From an uncultured Chitinophagaceae bacterium (GTDB lineage: Bacteria; Bacteroidota; Bacteroidia; Chitinophagales; Chitinophagaceae), in the NCBI GenBank assembly GCA_937862815.1, contig CALMED010000012.1, forward strand, positions 62,001 through 126,000: DNA of 64,000 nt. The letters run 5' to 3'. Of this stretch, positions 1 through 8,870 are shown in pieces. The position numbers and the translations under genes were made by a program. The notes under the pieces are model-generated. The model did not search any database. It was not told the DNA's origin and was given only the letters and a program-made list of their open reading frames with translations. Position 1 is the stretch's first letter, and each line of letters begins with the position of its first letter.

Positions 1-172
1 CACTCCGGATGTTCTGCGTCCACGGAATAAACATTAACAGCAGAAAACCAAGGATGATGAACCAGAACATGCGACGGATGCGGCTTACCTTGTTGTTGCG
101 GTACACATGCTCAAAGGCCTTGAGCCGGTGGCCTACAAGCGCTTCGATATCGGGTGTCAGAAATTCTGCCAT
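1..172 (-). CDS. HlyD-family membrane fusion protein, N-terminal part only
   Basis: Only the first 57 codons are in the window; the gene continues past the left edge. The start ATG lies 10 bases beyond the stop of the ABC transporter gene, so the two are probably co-transcribed. The visible protein starts MAEFLTPDIEALVGHRL, then has a basic stretch (RNNKVSRIRR) and a single hydrophobic segment at about residues 40-52. This layout, a short cytoplasmic tail followed by one inner-membrane helix, is that of HlyD/EmrA-type periplasmic adaptors working with an ABC exporter. The family call rests on this topology and on the neighbour; the diagnostic lipoyl and barrel domains are outside the window. 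Confidence 0.75.
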   Translation of the reverse strand, partial: MAEFLTPDIEALVGHRLKAFEHVYRNNKVSRIRRMFWFIILGFLLLMFIPWTQNIRS

Positions 173-182
173 GCTCAATGAA

Positions 183-1880
183 TTAAAATATTTCGGTGGG
201 TTTGCCCTGTACTGTAATAGCCCCTTTTTCCATCCGGATCACATAATCGCATTTTCTTGCAAAACTCTCGTCATTGCTGGCCACCAACACGGTGGCTTCC
301 GGCGTTTCGTACAACAGGTAGTTCATGATCTGTAACTGCGACTCTTCATCGAACCCCAGCCAGGGTTCTTCGAGCAGCAATAAGCGCGGGTGCGATATCA
401 GCGCCCGCAGGAGCAGAATCTTACGCACCACCCCGGCAGAAAGCCGCTTGCCCATGGGATCAATTTCTGTGTCGAATCCGTTCTTCAGTGACACGACGAA
501 ATTCTCGAGGCCCACTTTCCGGGCCAGTTGCAGGATCTCGCTGGCGGGAACGGACCGGTCGCCCAATGAAATGTTTTCATAAATGGTTCCCTGGAAAATA
601 TCCTGCTGGTGAAACAGGATACCGGTACGCGAGCGGAGTGAGTCCTGTTCGTAGTTCCCGATAGGAACGCCATTCACCAGAATGTTTCCCTTGAATACCA
701 TATAAGAACCCGTAAAGAGACGAAGTAAGGTTGACTTGCCCGACCCATCGGTGCCCATGATGCAGACCTTTGTACCGGATGAAACATCAAAGGAAATATC
801 ATCCAATACCTTAAATGCATCATTGTAACCAAAATCCACGTGTTGCATACCAACAGCAATTCCCTGCTTACTTTCTTCGAGCGGTAACGTTCCGATCCGC
901 TCCACGGGTTTATCCAGCACCTTGCCGAGTTTCTCAATGCTTGTCAGTACATCATATACTTTTTCAAGGCTCTGGATCAGCTTCTCCACAGATCCCAGCA
1001 CCAGCAGGATCACGATCTCTGCAGCCACAAACTGGCCAATGTTAATTTGATTCTGCACCAGCAGGATGCCACCCACCACCAGCATGCCGGCCGTTATGAG
1101 AACTTTGAAGATGATGAGCGACCAATACTGTACAAGCAATACTTTGAAATGACGGGTCCTTGCATCAATGTACCCGGTAACGTATTCGTCTGTTTTTTCG
1201 ATGGGCAGGTTGGACAAACGCGAAAAACGGAACGACTTCATCACCCGGGCCACTTCCTCCAGCCAGCCCGCCACTTTGTACTTATAATCGCTTTCCTCCA
1301 GGCTGGTGGAAAGCCCCCGGGCGGAAGTGTTGTAAAGAATTAAATAAATGACAATAATGATCAGCAGGCTGAAAATGATGAAGATGTTTGCATAGAGCGA
1401 TAACAGGATCAGTCCGAAGAGAACCTGGATGGTGGCGGTAGGAATGTCCAGCAGCAGCCGGCTGATGCTTTTCTGGAGGGAAATGGAATCAAAAAAACGG
1501 TTGATAAATTCCGGCATATAATACCCATCCACTTTTTGCATGTCCAGCTTGGGAATGCGCCAGGCAAATTCAAATGCATAACGGGCAAAGATCCGCTGCT
1601 GGATTTTTTCGATGATCTTCATCTGGTTAACCGTGAGGAAACCAGAGAGAAAAACAGCAATTACAACGAGAGAAATCAGCACCACCATGGAAGTGGACAA
1701 GGTACCGGCCAGTACAAAATTGATGACCGCCTGGATACCCAGCGGGATGGCCAGCTGAAACAAGCCGGATAAAATGGCATAGAAATAAATGGAGGTTACT
1801 TCCTTCCGTTCCAGCCGCAACAAATCAAAGAGCCGGTGTACCGGCGTGAATAAATTCCAATCTGCGTATGCTCCAGCCAT
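183..1880 (-). CDS. ABC exporter half-transporter with atypical nucleotide-binding domain
   Basis: A 565-residue protein with an N-terminal type-1 ABC exporter membrane domain (about residues 20-310, several hydrophobic helices) and a C-terminal ATPase domain (about 340-565). Walker A is intact (GTDGSGKST). The other ATPase motifs are off-consensus: the signature reads LSAGV rather than LSGGQ, Walker B ends in EE (LLLLEE) rather than DE, and the H-loop position reads VASNDE with no histidine. There is no C39 peptidase domain at the N-terminus. The HlyD-type gene follows directly, so together they probably form the inner-membrane part of a type I-like exporter. The substrate cannot be told. 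Either the ATPase is weak or regulatory, or this is a Bacteroidota subfamily with its own catalytic geometry. Confidence 0.85.
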   Translation of the reverse strand: MAGAYADWNLFTPVHRLFDLLRLERKEVTSIYFYAILSGLFQLAIPLGIQAVINFVLAGTLSTSMVVLISLVVIAVFLSGFLTVNQMKIIEKIQQRIFARYAFEFAWRIPKLDMQKVDGYYMPEFINRFFDSISLQKSISRLLLDIPTATIQVLFGLILLSLYANIFIIFSLLIIIVIYLILYNTSARGLSTSLEESDYKYKVAGWLEEVARVMKSFRFSRLSNLPIEKTDEYVTGYIDARTRHFKVLLVQYWSLIIFKVLITAGMLVVGGILLVQNQINIGQFVAAEIVILLVLGSVEKLIQSLEKVYDVLTSIEKLGKVLDKPVERIGTLPLEESKQGIAVGMQHVDFGYNDAFKVLDDISFDVSSGTKVCIMGTDGSGKSTLLRLFTGSYMVFKGNILVNGVPIGNYEQDSLRSRTGILFHQQDIFQGTIYENISLGDRSVPASEILQLARKVGLENFVVSLKNGFDTEIDPMGKRLSAGVVRKILLLRALISHPRLLLLEEPWLGFDEESQLQIMNYLLYETPEATVLVASNDESFARKCDYVIRMEKGAITVQGKPTEIF

Positions 1881-2015
1881 TGTTTGCTAAAAATTTGTGA
1901 AAGAAAGTTAACAAGTTAAGGTGGCTTTTGTTTAACAAAATCCTTCTTGTTTGGTGTGCAAAGAACAGAAATTTAACGCTGCCTTTCCCATGCAAATGAA
2001 TGTGTTAGGACAGTT

Positions 2016-3443
2016 TTAACATTCGCTAAGGGATAGGGGGATGTGCACGGCAAGACCACCTTCCGCCGTTTCCTTGTATTTGTGGTTCATATCCAACGCT
2101 GTATTCCACATGGTTTTAACCACGTTATCCAGCGACACTTTGGCAAAATCGGGTGTGCTCTGCAGGGCGAGCTGGGAAGCTGTGATGGCTTTGATTGCCC
2201 CCATGGTATTTCGCTCAATGCAGGGAATCTGCACCAGTCCGGCGATGGGGTCGCAGGTTAAACCCAGGTGGTGTTCCATGGCAATTTCAGCGGCCATGAG
2301 CACCTGTTTCTGGGAACCGCCGCGGCATTCGGTGAGTGCAGCCGCAGCCATGGCGCTGGAGACCCCTATTTCTGCCTGGCAGCCGCCCATAGCTGCGGAA
2401 ATAGTAGCTCCCTTTTTAAAGATGCTGCCCACCTCTGATGCCGTAAGGAGGAATTGATGAACCAGCCGCGGCTCGTCCACGCCGTAAAAAGCGATGTAGT
2501 ACAACAACACAGCCGGAATTACACCGGCGGCCCCGTTGGTGGGAGCGGTTACCACCCGTCCAAAAGAAGCATTCTCCTCGTTTACGGCCAAAGCAAAACA
2601 ACTCACCCAATCGAGCGTGTACTGAAAGTGGTCCCCGCCGGCACGGATGGCCTGCAACCAGCCGGTAAAATCGGAATAAACCGCTTCGCCCAGCAGGCGC
2701 CGGTTAAGTGCCGCTGCCCGCCGCTTAACCTGTAATCCACCGGGAAGAAACCCTTCAGTATGACAGCCCCGGTACACACATTCCTGCATCACCCGCCAGA
2801 TCCGGTCGAGGCCCTCGCGGGTGGATGCATCATTGCGCCAGGCATGTTCGTTCTCCCATACAATTTCACTGATGGACATTCCCGTTTTCATGCACCAATG
2901 CAGTAGGTCTGCTGCCGTATCCACCGGGAACGGAAGTTGTACCTGTTCTACTGCCTGATGGGATACCTGTTCCTGCACCACAAAGCCTCCGCCGGTGGAA
3001 TAATAGGTGGCAGCCAGGTTGTGTTCATCCGAAAAGGAAGCAAGGAATGTAAGGGCATTGGGGTGAAAGGGAAGGCTCTCCCGGAAAAGGAATTCAATAT
3101 CCTCACGGGGATCAAAAACAATCTCATGCCGCCCACCCAGCAGGAGTCGTTGCATGGTGGCAATTTCCCGGATGGCTGCATCAAGTCGTTCCACTTCAAA
3201 GGTTTCGGGATCGTGACCGGCAAGTCCCAGTTGTACGGCTACATCCGTACCATGTCCTTTACCCGTTTTTGCAAGTGAACCGTACAACAATACTCTTATT
3301 TGTGTAACAGACGCAAGGGGGTACCGTTCGTGCAGCAGTGACAGAAAGCGTTGAGCTGCCCGCCAGGGGCCAAGCGTATGGCTGCTGGAAGGGCCAACAC
3401 CAATTTTGAACATGTCGAATACCGATATCGGTTCGTAGGGCAT
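2016..3443 (-). CDS. sdaA: L-serine ammonia-lyase (serine dehydratase), iron-sulfur type
   Basis: A 475-residue single-chain L-serine dehydratase, which deaminates L-serine to pyruvate and ammonia in the cytoplasm. The N-terminal part has the family motif GVGPSSSHT near residue 16. The C-terminal catalytic part carries cysteines in GGCQAEIG and in [12 protein letters not shown]; the 11-residue spacing of the last two matches the ligands of the 4Fe-4S cluster in this family. Length is that of the fused alpha+beta form rather than the two-subunit Gram-positive form. The ATG start directly precedes the conserved [11 protein letters not shown] opening. It stands alone between the ABC transporter and the FKBP gene, with 135 bases to the former. 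Confidence 0.95.
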   Translation of the reverse strand: MPYEPISVFDMFKIGVGPSSSHTLGPWRAAQRFLSLLHERYPLASVTQIRVLLYGSLAKTGKGHGTDVAVQLGLAGHDPETFEVERLDAAIREIATMQRLLLGGRHEIVFDPREDIEFLFRESLPFHPNALTFLASFSDEHNLAATYYSTGGGFVVQEQVSHQAVEQVQLPFPVDTAADLLHWCMKTGMSISEIVWENEHAWRNDASTREGLDRIWRVMQECVYRGCHTEGFLPGGLQVKRRAAALNRRLLGEAVYSDFTGWLQAIRAGGDHFQYTLDWVSCFALAVNEENASFGRVVTAPTNGAAGVIPAVLLYYIAFYGVDEPRLVHQFLLTASEVGSIFKKGATISAAMGGCQAEIGVSSAMAAAALTECRGGSQKQVLMAAEIAMEHHLGLTCDPIAGLVQIPCIERNTMGAIKAITASQLALQSTPDFAKVSLDNVVKTMWNTALDMNHKYKETAEGGLAVHIPLSLSEC

Positions 3444-3491
3444 GTCCGTGAACTTTAAATCAATAGAGGTTAAGAATAAACGGGCAAAGGG

Positions 3492-4004
3492 TCAGAATAT
3501 CCGCAGCATTTCCAGCTCAAATATCAGCACCGAATTAGCGGGTATCCGCTCAAAACCGGTGGATGCATCAATCTGGGCCTGTGAACCATAGCCCATAGAA
3601 GGCGGTATAAACAGACGGATCTTGCCGCCTTCTCCAATCAGGGGAATACCGCGACGCCATCCTTCAATAAGAAAACGCAGTTCAAAGCTCACACCGTTGG
3701 CGGTTTGTACCTGGTCAAATATAGTCCCATTGGTGAGTTGGCCTTTGTACTTCACCACAATGGTATTGCATTGACCCGGTTTCCGGTCATTTCCCGGGTT
3801 ATCTATCACGTAAAAGAGACCGCTGTTTCCCACTTCGGTGGCATTGATGCCCTGAACGCCCAGGTAGGTGGTTACCAGCGTACGCTCGGAGGGCGGTGCC
3901 ACGGTGGAACCGGGTTCCGCTTCACAACCTTTCTTCTTGCAGGATACAACCGCCAGGGCCAGGGCAAATAGCAGCAATACATTTTGTATGCGGATCTGTT
4001 TCAT
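3492..4004 (-). CDS. FKBP-type peptidyl-prolyl isomerase, lipoprotein
   Basis: A 170-residue envelope protein. Residues 1-22 form a lipoprotein signal with lipobox-like VVSC, so it is probably anchored in the periplasm or outer membrane. The FKBP fold covers about residues 70-170 and shows the family landmarks: KYKGQLTNGTIFD, GWRRGIPLIGEGGK and PPSMGYGS, ending with the LIFELEML strand. It should catalyse cis-trans isomerisation of prolyl bonds in exported proteins. A good promoter box lies 26 bases upstream. It is 48 bases from sdaA on the same strand and could be transcribed with it only if sdaA lacks its own promoter; the order here puts the FKBP gene first. Confidence 0.93.
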   Translation of the reverse strand: MKQIRIQNVLLLFALALAVVSCKKKGCEAEPGSTVAPPSERTLVTTYLGVQGINATEVGNSGLFYVIDNPGNDRKPGQCNTIVVKYKGQLTNGTIFDQVQTANGVSFELRFLIEGWRRGIPLIGEGGKIRLFIPPSMGYGSQAQIDASTGFERIPANSVLIFELEMLRIF

Positions 4005-4029
4005 ATTGTATGCGTGTTTTATTGCGTGT

Positions 4030-4037
4030 CAAAGATA
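4030..4037 (-). promoter_or_regulatory. Bacteroidota -7 box upstream of the FKBP gene
   Basis: Read on the minus strand this is TATCTTTG, a perfect match to the TAnnTTTG -7 element of the Bacteroidota primary sigma factor. It ends 26 bases before the FKBP start codon. TTG trinucleotides occur further upstream on the minus strand, in the CAA-rich stretch, and could supply the -33 element. Called by motif only. Confidence 0.5.
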
Positions 4038-4083
4038 ACCGCTGCAGCAACAGCAACAGCAGGAATTTGCCCTCACTGGTTTT

Positions 4084-4413
4084 TTAAGCCTGCTCCGCGT
4101 TTTCAGTTTCTTCCTGCTTTTGATCAGCTTTCAGCTCCCGGTACCGTTGTTCCTGCATTTCCCATTTAAACCGCATGCGGAATACCGCGTAAAAGACAGC
4201 AATTCCCAGGATGCCCATCAGGATGAGGGTGAGCTGTGACCCCGACACGTACGGCATGCGCTTGTACCAGCCACGAAAAAGCACACTCAGCAGGATAGGG
4301 AGACCAAACACAATACCCAGCGGCAAACCAACCGCCAGTTGGTTGACCCACCTCTTTTCCCGGTCGCGGTTTTGTTCCCACCACTGCAGAAAGGCAGCAT
4401 CCTCTTTTGTCAT
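4084..4413 (-). CDS. small two-helix membrane protein of unknown function
   Basis: A 109-residue protein starting MTKEDAAFLQWWEQNR. I do not recognise a family. It has a charged N-terminal stretch (RDREKRW), two hydrophobic helices (about residues 29-45 and 61-78), and a very acidic and glutamine-rich tail rich in E, K and Q. The frame can be extended upstream to a TTG codon at 4431, but the TAnnTTTG promoter box overlaps that codon, so the ATG at 4413 is the better start. It is divergent from the HU/SPOR gene at 4515. The intact frame and membrane topology make it probably real. Confidence 0.65.
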   Translation of the reverse strand: MTKEDAAFLQWWEQNRDREKRWVNQLAVGLPLGIVFGLPILLSVLFRGWYKRMPYVSGSQLTLILMGILGIAVFYAVFRMRFKWEMQEQRYRELKADQKQEETENAEQA

Positions 4414-4428
4414 CAACGGCTCTTTTTG

Positions 4429-4436
4429 CAAATGTA
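4429..4436 (-). promoter_or_regulatory. -7 box for the small membrane protein gene
   Basis: On the minus strand the sequence is TACATTTG, a perfect TAnnTTTG element, 15 bases before the ATG at 4413. Its position fixes the start of that gene. A second box for the opposite strand lies about 57 bases away, so this is a divergent promoter region. Confidence 0.5.
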
Positions 4437-4492
4437 CCGAATGCGTCTGCGGAGAATCGTTAAAAAAGCGGGAAGCCTTGCTCTTTTTTTTA

Positions 4493-4500
4493 TAAGTTTG
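4493..4500 (+). promoter_or_regulatory. -7 box for the HU/SPOR gene
   Basis: TAAGTTTG matches the Bacteroidota -7 element TAnnTTTG and ends 14 bases before the GTG start at 4515. A TTG lies upstream but at shorter spacing than the usual 17-23 bases, so only the -7 part is convincing. The short leader supports the GTG as the genuine start. Confidence 0.5.
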
Positions 4501-4514
4501 AGAAAAATCAGCCC

Positions 4515-5444
4515 GTGAAAGTTCAGGAATTACTGGCCCCCTATTTGTACCAGTACAAGCAGCTCACGCTACCCGGCATCGGCACCTTTGAACTGGACCC
4601 TTCCGTAAATGTTTCCGAACTCAAAGATGAAAACTGGCCGGAAAACACCATCCGCTTCAGTGCCAACGCACAGGCACAGGCAGATGAAGCCTTCCTCGCC
4701 TACCTGGTTGAACATTCGGGCAAAATGAAAATTCTCGCCCTGAGCGATCTGGAATCCTATATCAGCAACGGACTCCAGTTGCTGAACATCGGCAAGCCCT
4801 TTCAGTTACGGGGCATCGGACTCATTTCGAAGAACAGTTCAGGAGAGTTCAGTTTTATACAGGGAACCCCGGCACCCGAAAAAGGGGATGTGCCCGGCAC
4901 CAGCTATGTGCTTAAGGACCGGACCCGCCGGCAGGAAGAAGAAAAAAACCTCGATTTTTCGTCGGAAGAGCGTAAGAGTTCCCGCAAACCATTTCTTGTT
5001 ATTGGCATTCTGCTCGCGCTGGGCCTGATTGCCTGGGCAATATTTCTGGCCCTGCCCCAAAAAGAACGGAATGAGTTTTTTGAAGACCAACCAACAGGTT
5101 CCGGCGCGGCCCCAGCGGATACCACCTCCCTTCTATCTGAACCGCAACCGGCCACTGATACAGCGGTTCTGCCTATGCCCGAACCTGTACCCGCCGCAGC
5201 CCCAGCGGCCGCCGACACCAGTACCGGGTTCCGGCTGTTGATCCAGTCGTTTACGGGAAAAGAAGCTGCTCAGGCGAAGTTCAATAACCTTAAAAACCGG
5301 GGGCACCGGGTGGAACTTCAAACTCCGGACAGTACACGCTACCTGCTGGTGCTGCTGGTAAACCGACCCCTTCAGGATACGACCTATGTACGCGACTCCC
5401 TGAAACGCTGGTACCTCTGGAATACCAAACTGATTACCAACTGA
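4515..5444 (+). CDS. HU-CCDC81-like and SPOR-like domain membrane protein
   Basis: A 309-residue protein starting at GTG. Residues 1-130 resemble the tandem HU-like fold seen in the Bacteroidota HU-CCDC81 families: MKVQELLAPYLYQYKQLTLPGIGTF, then a second copy around ISNGLQLLNIGKPFQLRGIG. A single transmembrane helix follows at about 157-179 (FLVIGILLALGLIAWAIFLAL). After a proline/alanine-rich linker (about 185-240) comes a SPOR-like module at about 243-309, the fold that binds denuded peptidoglycan glycan strands. The layout suggests a cytoplasmic HU-like part joined through the membrane to a periplasmic wall-binding part. The yhhN-like gene starts one base after its stop, so the two are co-transcribed. 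Function is inferred from domains only. Confidence 0.8.
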   Translation: MKVQELLAPYLYQYKQLTLPGIGTFELDPSVNVSELKDENWPENTIRFSANAQAQADEAFLAYLVEHSGKMKILALSDLESYISNGLQLLNIGKPFQLRGIGLISKNSSGEFSFIQGTPAPEKGDVPGTSYVLKDRTRRQEEEKNLDFSSEERKSSRKPFLVIGILLALGLIAWAIFLALPQKERNEFFEDQPTGSGAAPADTTSLLSEPQPATDTAVLPMPEPVPAAAPAAADTSTGFRLLIQSFTGKEAAQAKFNNLKNRGHRVELQTPDSTRYLLVLLVNRPLQDTTYVRDSLKRWYLWNTKLITN

Positions 5445-5445
5445 T

Positions 5446-6111
5446 ATGCAAAAACTCCGCTGGCCCCTGCTGTACTGGCTGCTGGCAGGCGCCGACATCC
5501 TGCTGATCTGGCTGGAGCAGGATACAGCCCGCTGGTACACCAAACCCCTGCTGATGCCTGTGTTGGCACTCTGGCTGTACCAGCAGCGCAGCCGGCTCAC
5601 CCCGGGGACCCTCCGCATCATCACCACTGCGTTGGCATGCTCCTGGGCGGGCGATGTTTTACTCCAGGTAAAAGGGTTCTTTCTGCCGGGCCTCGTGAGT
5701 TTTCTCCTGGCCCACTTGTGCTACATCATTTATTTCAGCAGGAAAACGAGTCCGGGGAAAGGCTTACTGCAGCAGGAACCGCTGATCGGACTCCCGGTGG
5801 CTGTGTACATCGGCTTGTTTTTATGGCTGTTGTACCCCTTTCTGGATACCATGCGTTTACCCGTTACCATTTATGCCGGCACCATTGGACTGATGTTACT
5901 CCTGGCCATTAATCAACGCGGAAAGAGTTCCCCCCGGGCAGCTACCTTGTTTTTTAACGGAGCCCTGCAATTTGTAATTTCCGATTCCCTCCTGGCCGTC
6001 AACCTGTTTGCATTTCATCACCAGCTCCTCAGCATTTGTGTAATGTTAACCTATGCTTCTGCCCAGTACCTCATCGTAAAAGGGGTACTTCATACCGAAG
6101 CGGGGATTTAG
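5446..6111 (+). CDS. YhhN-family (lysoplasmalogenase-like) membrane protein
   Basis: A 221-residue polytopic membrane protein with about eight hydrophobic helices and few soluble loops. The opening (WLLAGADILLIWL, then YTKPLLMPVLALWLY) and the segment ALACSWAGDVLLQ match the YhhN/TMEM86 family, in which a conserved acidic residue sits in the GD motif. Family members hydrolyse the vinyl-ether bond of lysoplasmalogens, but for bacterial members the substrate is uncertain. The start lies one base after the stop of the HU/SPOR gene. No terminator is obvious after its stop. Confidence 0.85.
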   Translation: MQKLRWPLLYWLLAGADILLIWLEQDTARWYTKPLLMPVLALWLYQQRSRLTPGTLRIITTALACSWAGDVLLQVKGFFLPGLVSFLLAHLCYIIYFSRKTSPGKGLLQQEPLIGLPVAVYIGLFLWLLYPFLDTMRLPVTIYAGTIGLMLLLAINQRGKSSPRAATLFFNGALQFVISDSLLAVNLFAFHHQLLSICVMLTYASAQYLIVKGVLHTEAGI

Positions 6112-6617
6112 TGCAGATTTATACAAAAAGGACATAGTGTTCCCCGGCAAGAGAACGTATACAGGCTTCACGTAGCAGGAAGCTTAAAAGATTGAGAAGG
6201 GATTTTCCCCGTGCAGACTGTTTTTCAATGCCTTTTTTGAGCCGCTCAAACGCGACCAGAGCCAGGTAATGATTTTCCGAATCATGCAGATACCATTTTA
6301 CGGTTAAAAAATGGGGTCCACGGGTTGTTCGCCTGTGATTCAGAGAGACGGATCTTGACCCATTGGGAAAGATGGGTATGGTGCCGGAAACAGGATAAAA
6401 GGGGGATATTGAAAACGTGATGATCAAAATACTACGCTTTCCCCAAACCTGCAAATGAAAAAATCCACATCCGGCCCCGGTTAACGGGGAAACTGGCGTA
6501 AACACCTCATTATCAGCAAAATAGAACGGGAAGATTGAGCAGACTGGAAAAGAAAACGTCCCGTTGCCAGTGGGCAAACGGGACGTTCTTCTATGATCAA
6601 CCTTTCGGTTTGGGACA
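6112..6617. other. 506-base stretch without a confident gene
   Basis: Between the convergent yhhN-like and groEL genes. The right end holds the groEL terminator (6555-6587). One minus-strand frame stays open from 6748, inside groEL, to a stop at 6119. Its last 60 or so codons read like plausible protein (rich in L, K, E, R), but the upstream part is rich in P, S and F, there is no ATG between the groEL terminator and the stop, and I recognise no family. It may be a decayed gene end or chance. Confidence 0.4.
6555..6587 (-). terminator. intrinsic terminator of groES-groEL
   Basis: A perfect 11-base stem, AACGTCCCGTT pairing with AACGGGACGTT, separated by an 11-base loop. On the minus strand it is followed by a T-rich tract (TTTTCTTTT). 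It lies 31 bases beyond the groEL stop. Confidence 0.85.
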
Positions 6618-8252
6618 TTAATAGTCCATACCGCCCATACCAGGGGCACCGTGCGGGGCAGCGGGTGCTTCGGGTTTGGGTTTGTCGGCCACCACACACT
6701 CGGTTGTGAGCAGCATGCCGGCAATGGAAGCGGCGTTCTCGAGCGCAACGCGGGTTACCTTGGTGGGGTCAATTACTCCGGCCTTGAGCAGGTTTTCGTA
6801 CTCTTCGGTGCGGGCATTGAACCCATAGTCGCCTTTGCCTTCCTTGATTTTGTTAACAATCACGCTGCCTTCCAGACCTGCGTTTTCCACGATGGTACGG
6901 ATGGGAGACTCCAGCGCACGGCGTACGATCTGTACACCCAGCTTCTCGTCTTCATTGCTGCTGCGGTAGCCGTCGAGGGCCGCTACGGCGCGGATGAAAG
7001 CAGTACCGCCACCAGGCACAATGCCTTCTTCCACAGCTGCACGGGTGGCATGCAGGGCATCGTCCACACGGTCTTTCTTTTCTTTCATTTCCACCTCAGT
7101 GGCAGCGCCGATGTTGAGCACGGCCACGCCGCCGCTCAGTTTGGCGAGGCGCTCCTGCAGTTTTTCCTTGTCGTAGTCGGACGAGGTTACTTCAATCTGC
7201 GCTTTGATCTGGTTGATGCGGGCCGTGATATCTTCTTTCTTGCCCTTACCACCTACAATGGTCGTGTTGTCTTTGTCGAGGGTTACCGAAGTAGCCTGGC
7301 CCAGGTAGGACAGGTCGGCATTCTCCAGTTTGTAACCCTGCTCTTCGCTGATCACAATGCCCTTGGTGAGGATGGCAATGTCCTGCAGCATTTCCTTGCG
7401 GCGGTCGCCAAAACCGGGGGCTTTCACAGCCGCCACTTTGAGCGTGCCACGCAGTTTGTTTACCACCAGGGTAGCCAGCGCTTCGCCTTCCAGGTCTTCC
7501 GCTATGATGAGCAGGGGACGGCCGCTCTGGGCTACTTTCTCCAGGATGTGGAGAATGTCTTTCATGGCCGAAATTTTCTTGTCGTAGATGAGAATCATCG
7601 GGCTTTGCAGTTCGGCCTCCATTTTTTCGCTGTTGGTCACGAAATAGGGAGAGATGTAACCACGGTCGAACTGCATACCTTCCACCACTTCCACCGTGGT
7701 ATCGGTACCCTTGGCTTCTTCCACGGTGATAACACCATCCTTGCCCACCTTCTGCATGGCTTCCGCAATCAGCTTGCCGATAAACGGATCGTTGTTGGCA
7801 GAAATAGTGGCTACAGCTTCAATTTTTTTGTTGTCGTTGCCTACGGCCTGTGATTGATCCTTCAGGGCGGCAATCACCTTTTCCACCGCCTTGTCGATGC
7901 CGCGCTTCAGGTCCATGGGGTTGGCACCGGCGGCCACGTTCTTGAGACCTTCGGTGATGATGGACTGGGCCAGAACAGTAGCAGTGGTGGTACCATCACC
8001 AGCCACATCGGCCGTTTTGCTGGCCACTTCCTTTACCATCTGGGCGCCCATGTTTTCGATGGGGTCTTCCAGTTCAATTTCTTTGGCCACCGTTACACCG
8101 TCTTTGGTTACGGCTGGTGCACCGAATTTCTTTTCAATCACCACGTTGCGGCCTTTGGGACCGAGAGTCACTTTCACCGCGTTGGCGAGGGTATCTACCC
8201 CCTTTTTCATTTTATTTCTTGCTTCCAGGTCGAAGAAGATTTGCTTTGCCAT
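6618..8252 (-). CDS. groEL: chaperonin GroEL (60 kDa subunit)
   Basis: A 544-residue chaperonin, full length. It opens [20 protein letters not shown] and shows the family landmarks [10 protein letters not shown], the ATP-binding [11 protein letters not shown], the apical-domain [10 protein letters not shown], and a C-terminal Gly-Met tail ending GMGGMDY. With GroES it forms the double-ring folding chamber in the cytoplasm. groES lies 80 bases upstream on the same strand without a terminator between, so they form the usual groESL operon. Confidence 0.99.
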   Translation of the reverse strand: MAKQIFFDLEARNKMKKGVDTLANAVKVTLGPKGRNVVIEKKFGAPAVTKDGVTVAKEIELEDPIENMGAQMVKEVASKTADVAGDGTTTATVLAQSIITEGLKNVAAGANPMDLKRGIDKAVEKVIAALKDQSQAVGNDNKKIEAVATISANNDPFIGKLIAEAMQKVGKDGVITVEEAKGTDTTVEVVEGMQFDRGYISPYFVTNSEKMEAELQSPMILIYDKKISAMKDILHILEKVAQSGRPLLIIAEDLEGEALATLVVNKLRGTLKVAAVKAPGFGDRRKEMLQDIAILTKGIVISEEQGYKLENADLSYLGQATSVTLDKDNTTIVGGKGKKEDITARINQIKAQIEVTSSDYDKEKLQERLAKLSGGVAVLNIGAATEVEMKEKKDRVDDALHATRAAVEEGIVPGGGTAFIRAVAALDGYRSSNEDEKLGVQIVRRALESPIRTIVENAGLEGSVIVNKIKEGKGDYGFNARTEEYENLLKAGVIDPTKVTRVALENAASIAGMLLTTECVVADKPKPEAPAAPHGAPGMGGMDY

Positions 8253-8332
8253 ACTATTTTGATTTTAGTTGGAGAAATGAGATGTGTTACAAAAAATGCT
8301 TGCTTTGGAATGCAGGATAGCCTGTTGCCGAT

Positions 8333-8614
8333 TTATACGATGGCCAGGATATCGCTTTCCCGCATGATGAGCAGGTCTTCGCCGTCGATGGAGATTTCCG
8401 TACCGGCGTACTTGCCGTAGAGAACGGTATCGCCGCTTTTAACGGTCATCGGCTCGTCTTTTTTACCAGGACCAGCCGCTACAATGGTGCCGCGCTGGGG
8501 CTTTTCCTTGGCAGTGTCGGGGATGATGATTCCACCGGCTGTTTTTTCTTCGGCAGGGGCGGGTTTTACAATCACCCGGTCGTGCAAAGGAGTTACATTT
8601 AACTTCTTAGCCAT
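8333..8614 (-). CDS. groES: co-chaperonin GroES
   Basis: A 93-residue GroES. The N-terminus has [10 protein letters not shown], the mobile loop region is [19 protein letters not shown], and the C-terminal part shows [14 protein letters not shown] and [13 protein letters not shown]. It caps the GroEL ring. First gene of the groESL operon. I looked in the 256 bases upstream for the inverted repeat TTAGCACTC/GAGTGCTAA (CIRCE, the HrcA operator) and did not find it, nor a perfect TAnnTTTG box. Confidence 0.99.
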   Translation of the reverse strand: MAKKLNVTPLHDRVIVKPAPAEEKTAGGIIIPDTAKEKPQRGTIVAAGPGKKDEPMTVKSGDTVLYGKYAGTEISIDGEDLLIMRESDILAIV

Positions 8615-8870
8615 AATTGATACATTTTGGTTTAATGAATGAGAGCTTTATGTTGAACCTGTTTTGCAGGTACACCCCGTCAGACAGGATCCGCTGGGTA
8701 TGCAGGGGTGAGCGAATAACATGCCACCGGTTATATTCCGAAAAAATTGCAGTTTCCGGCAAAAAAGGGTAACCATTCATCTTATTCTGGCAGGCCGGAT
8801 GGGACAAATTTTCATGCACACCACCCGTTAGCTGTCATTTCCGGAAAACAAGCCGTAGCGGAACAATTAA

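Noticed and set aside
6651-7853. 400-codon open frame on the plus strand opposite groEL
   Set aside because: It lies entirely antisense to groEL, and its His/Phe-rich composition is what results from reading the complement of GC-biased codons. No start signal.
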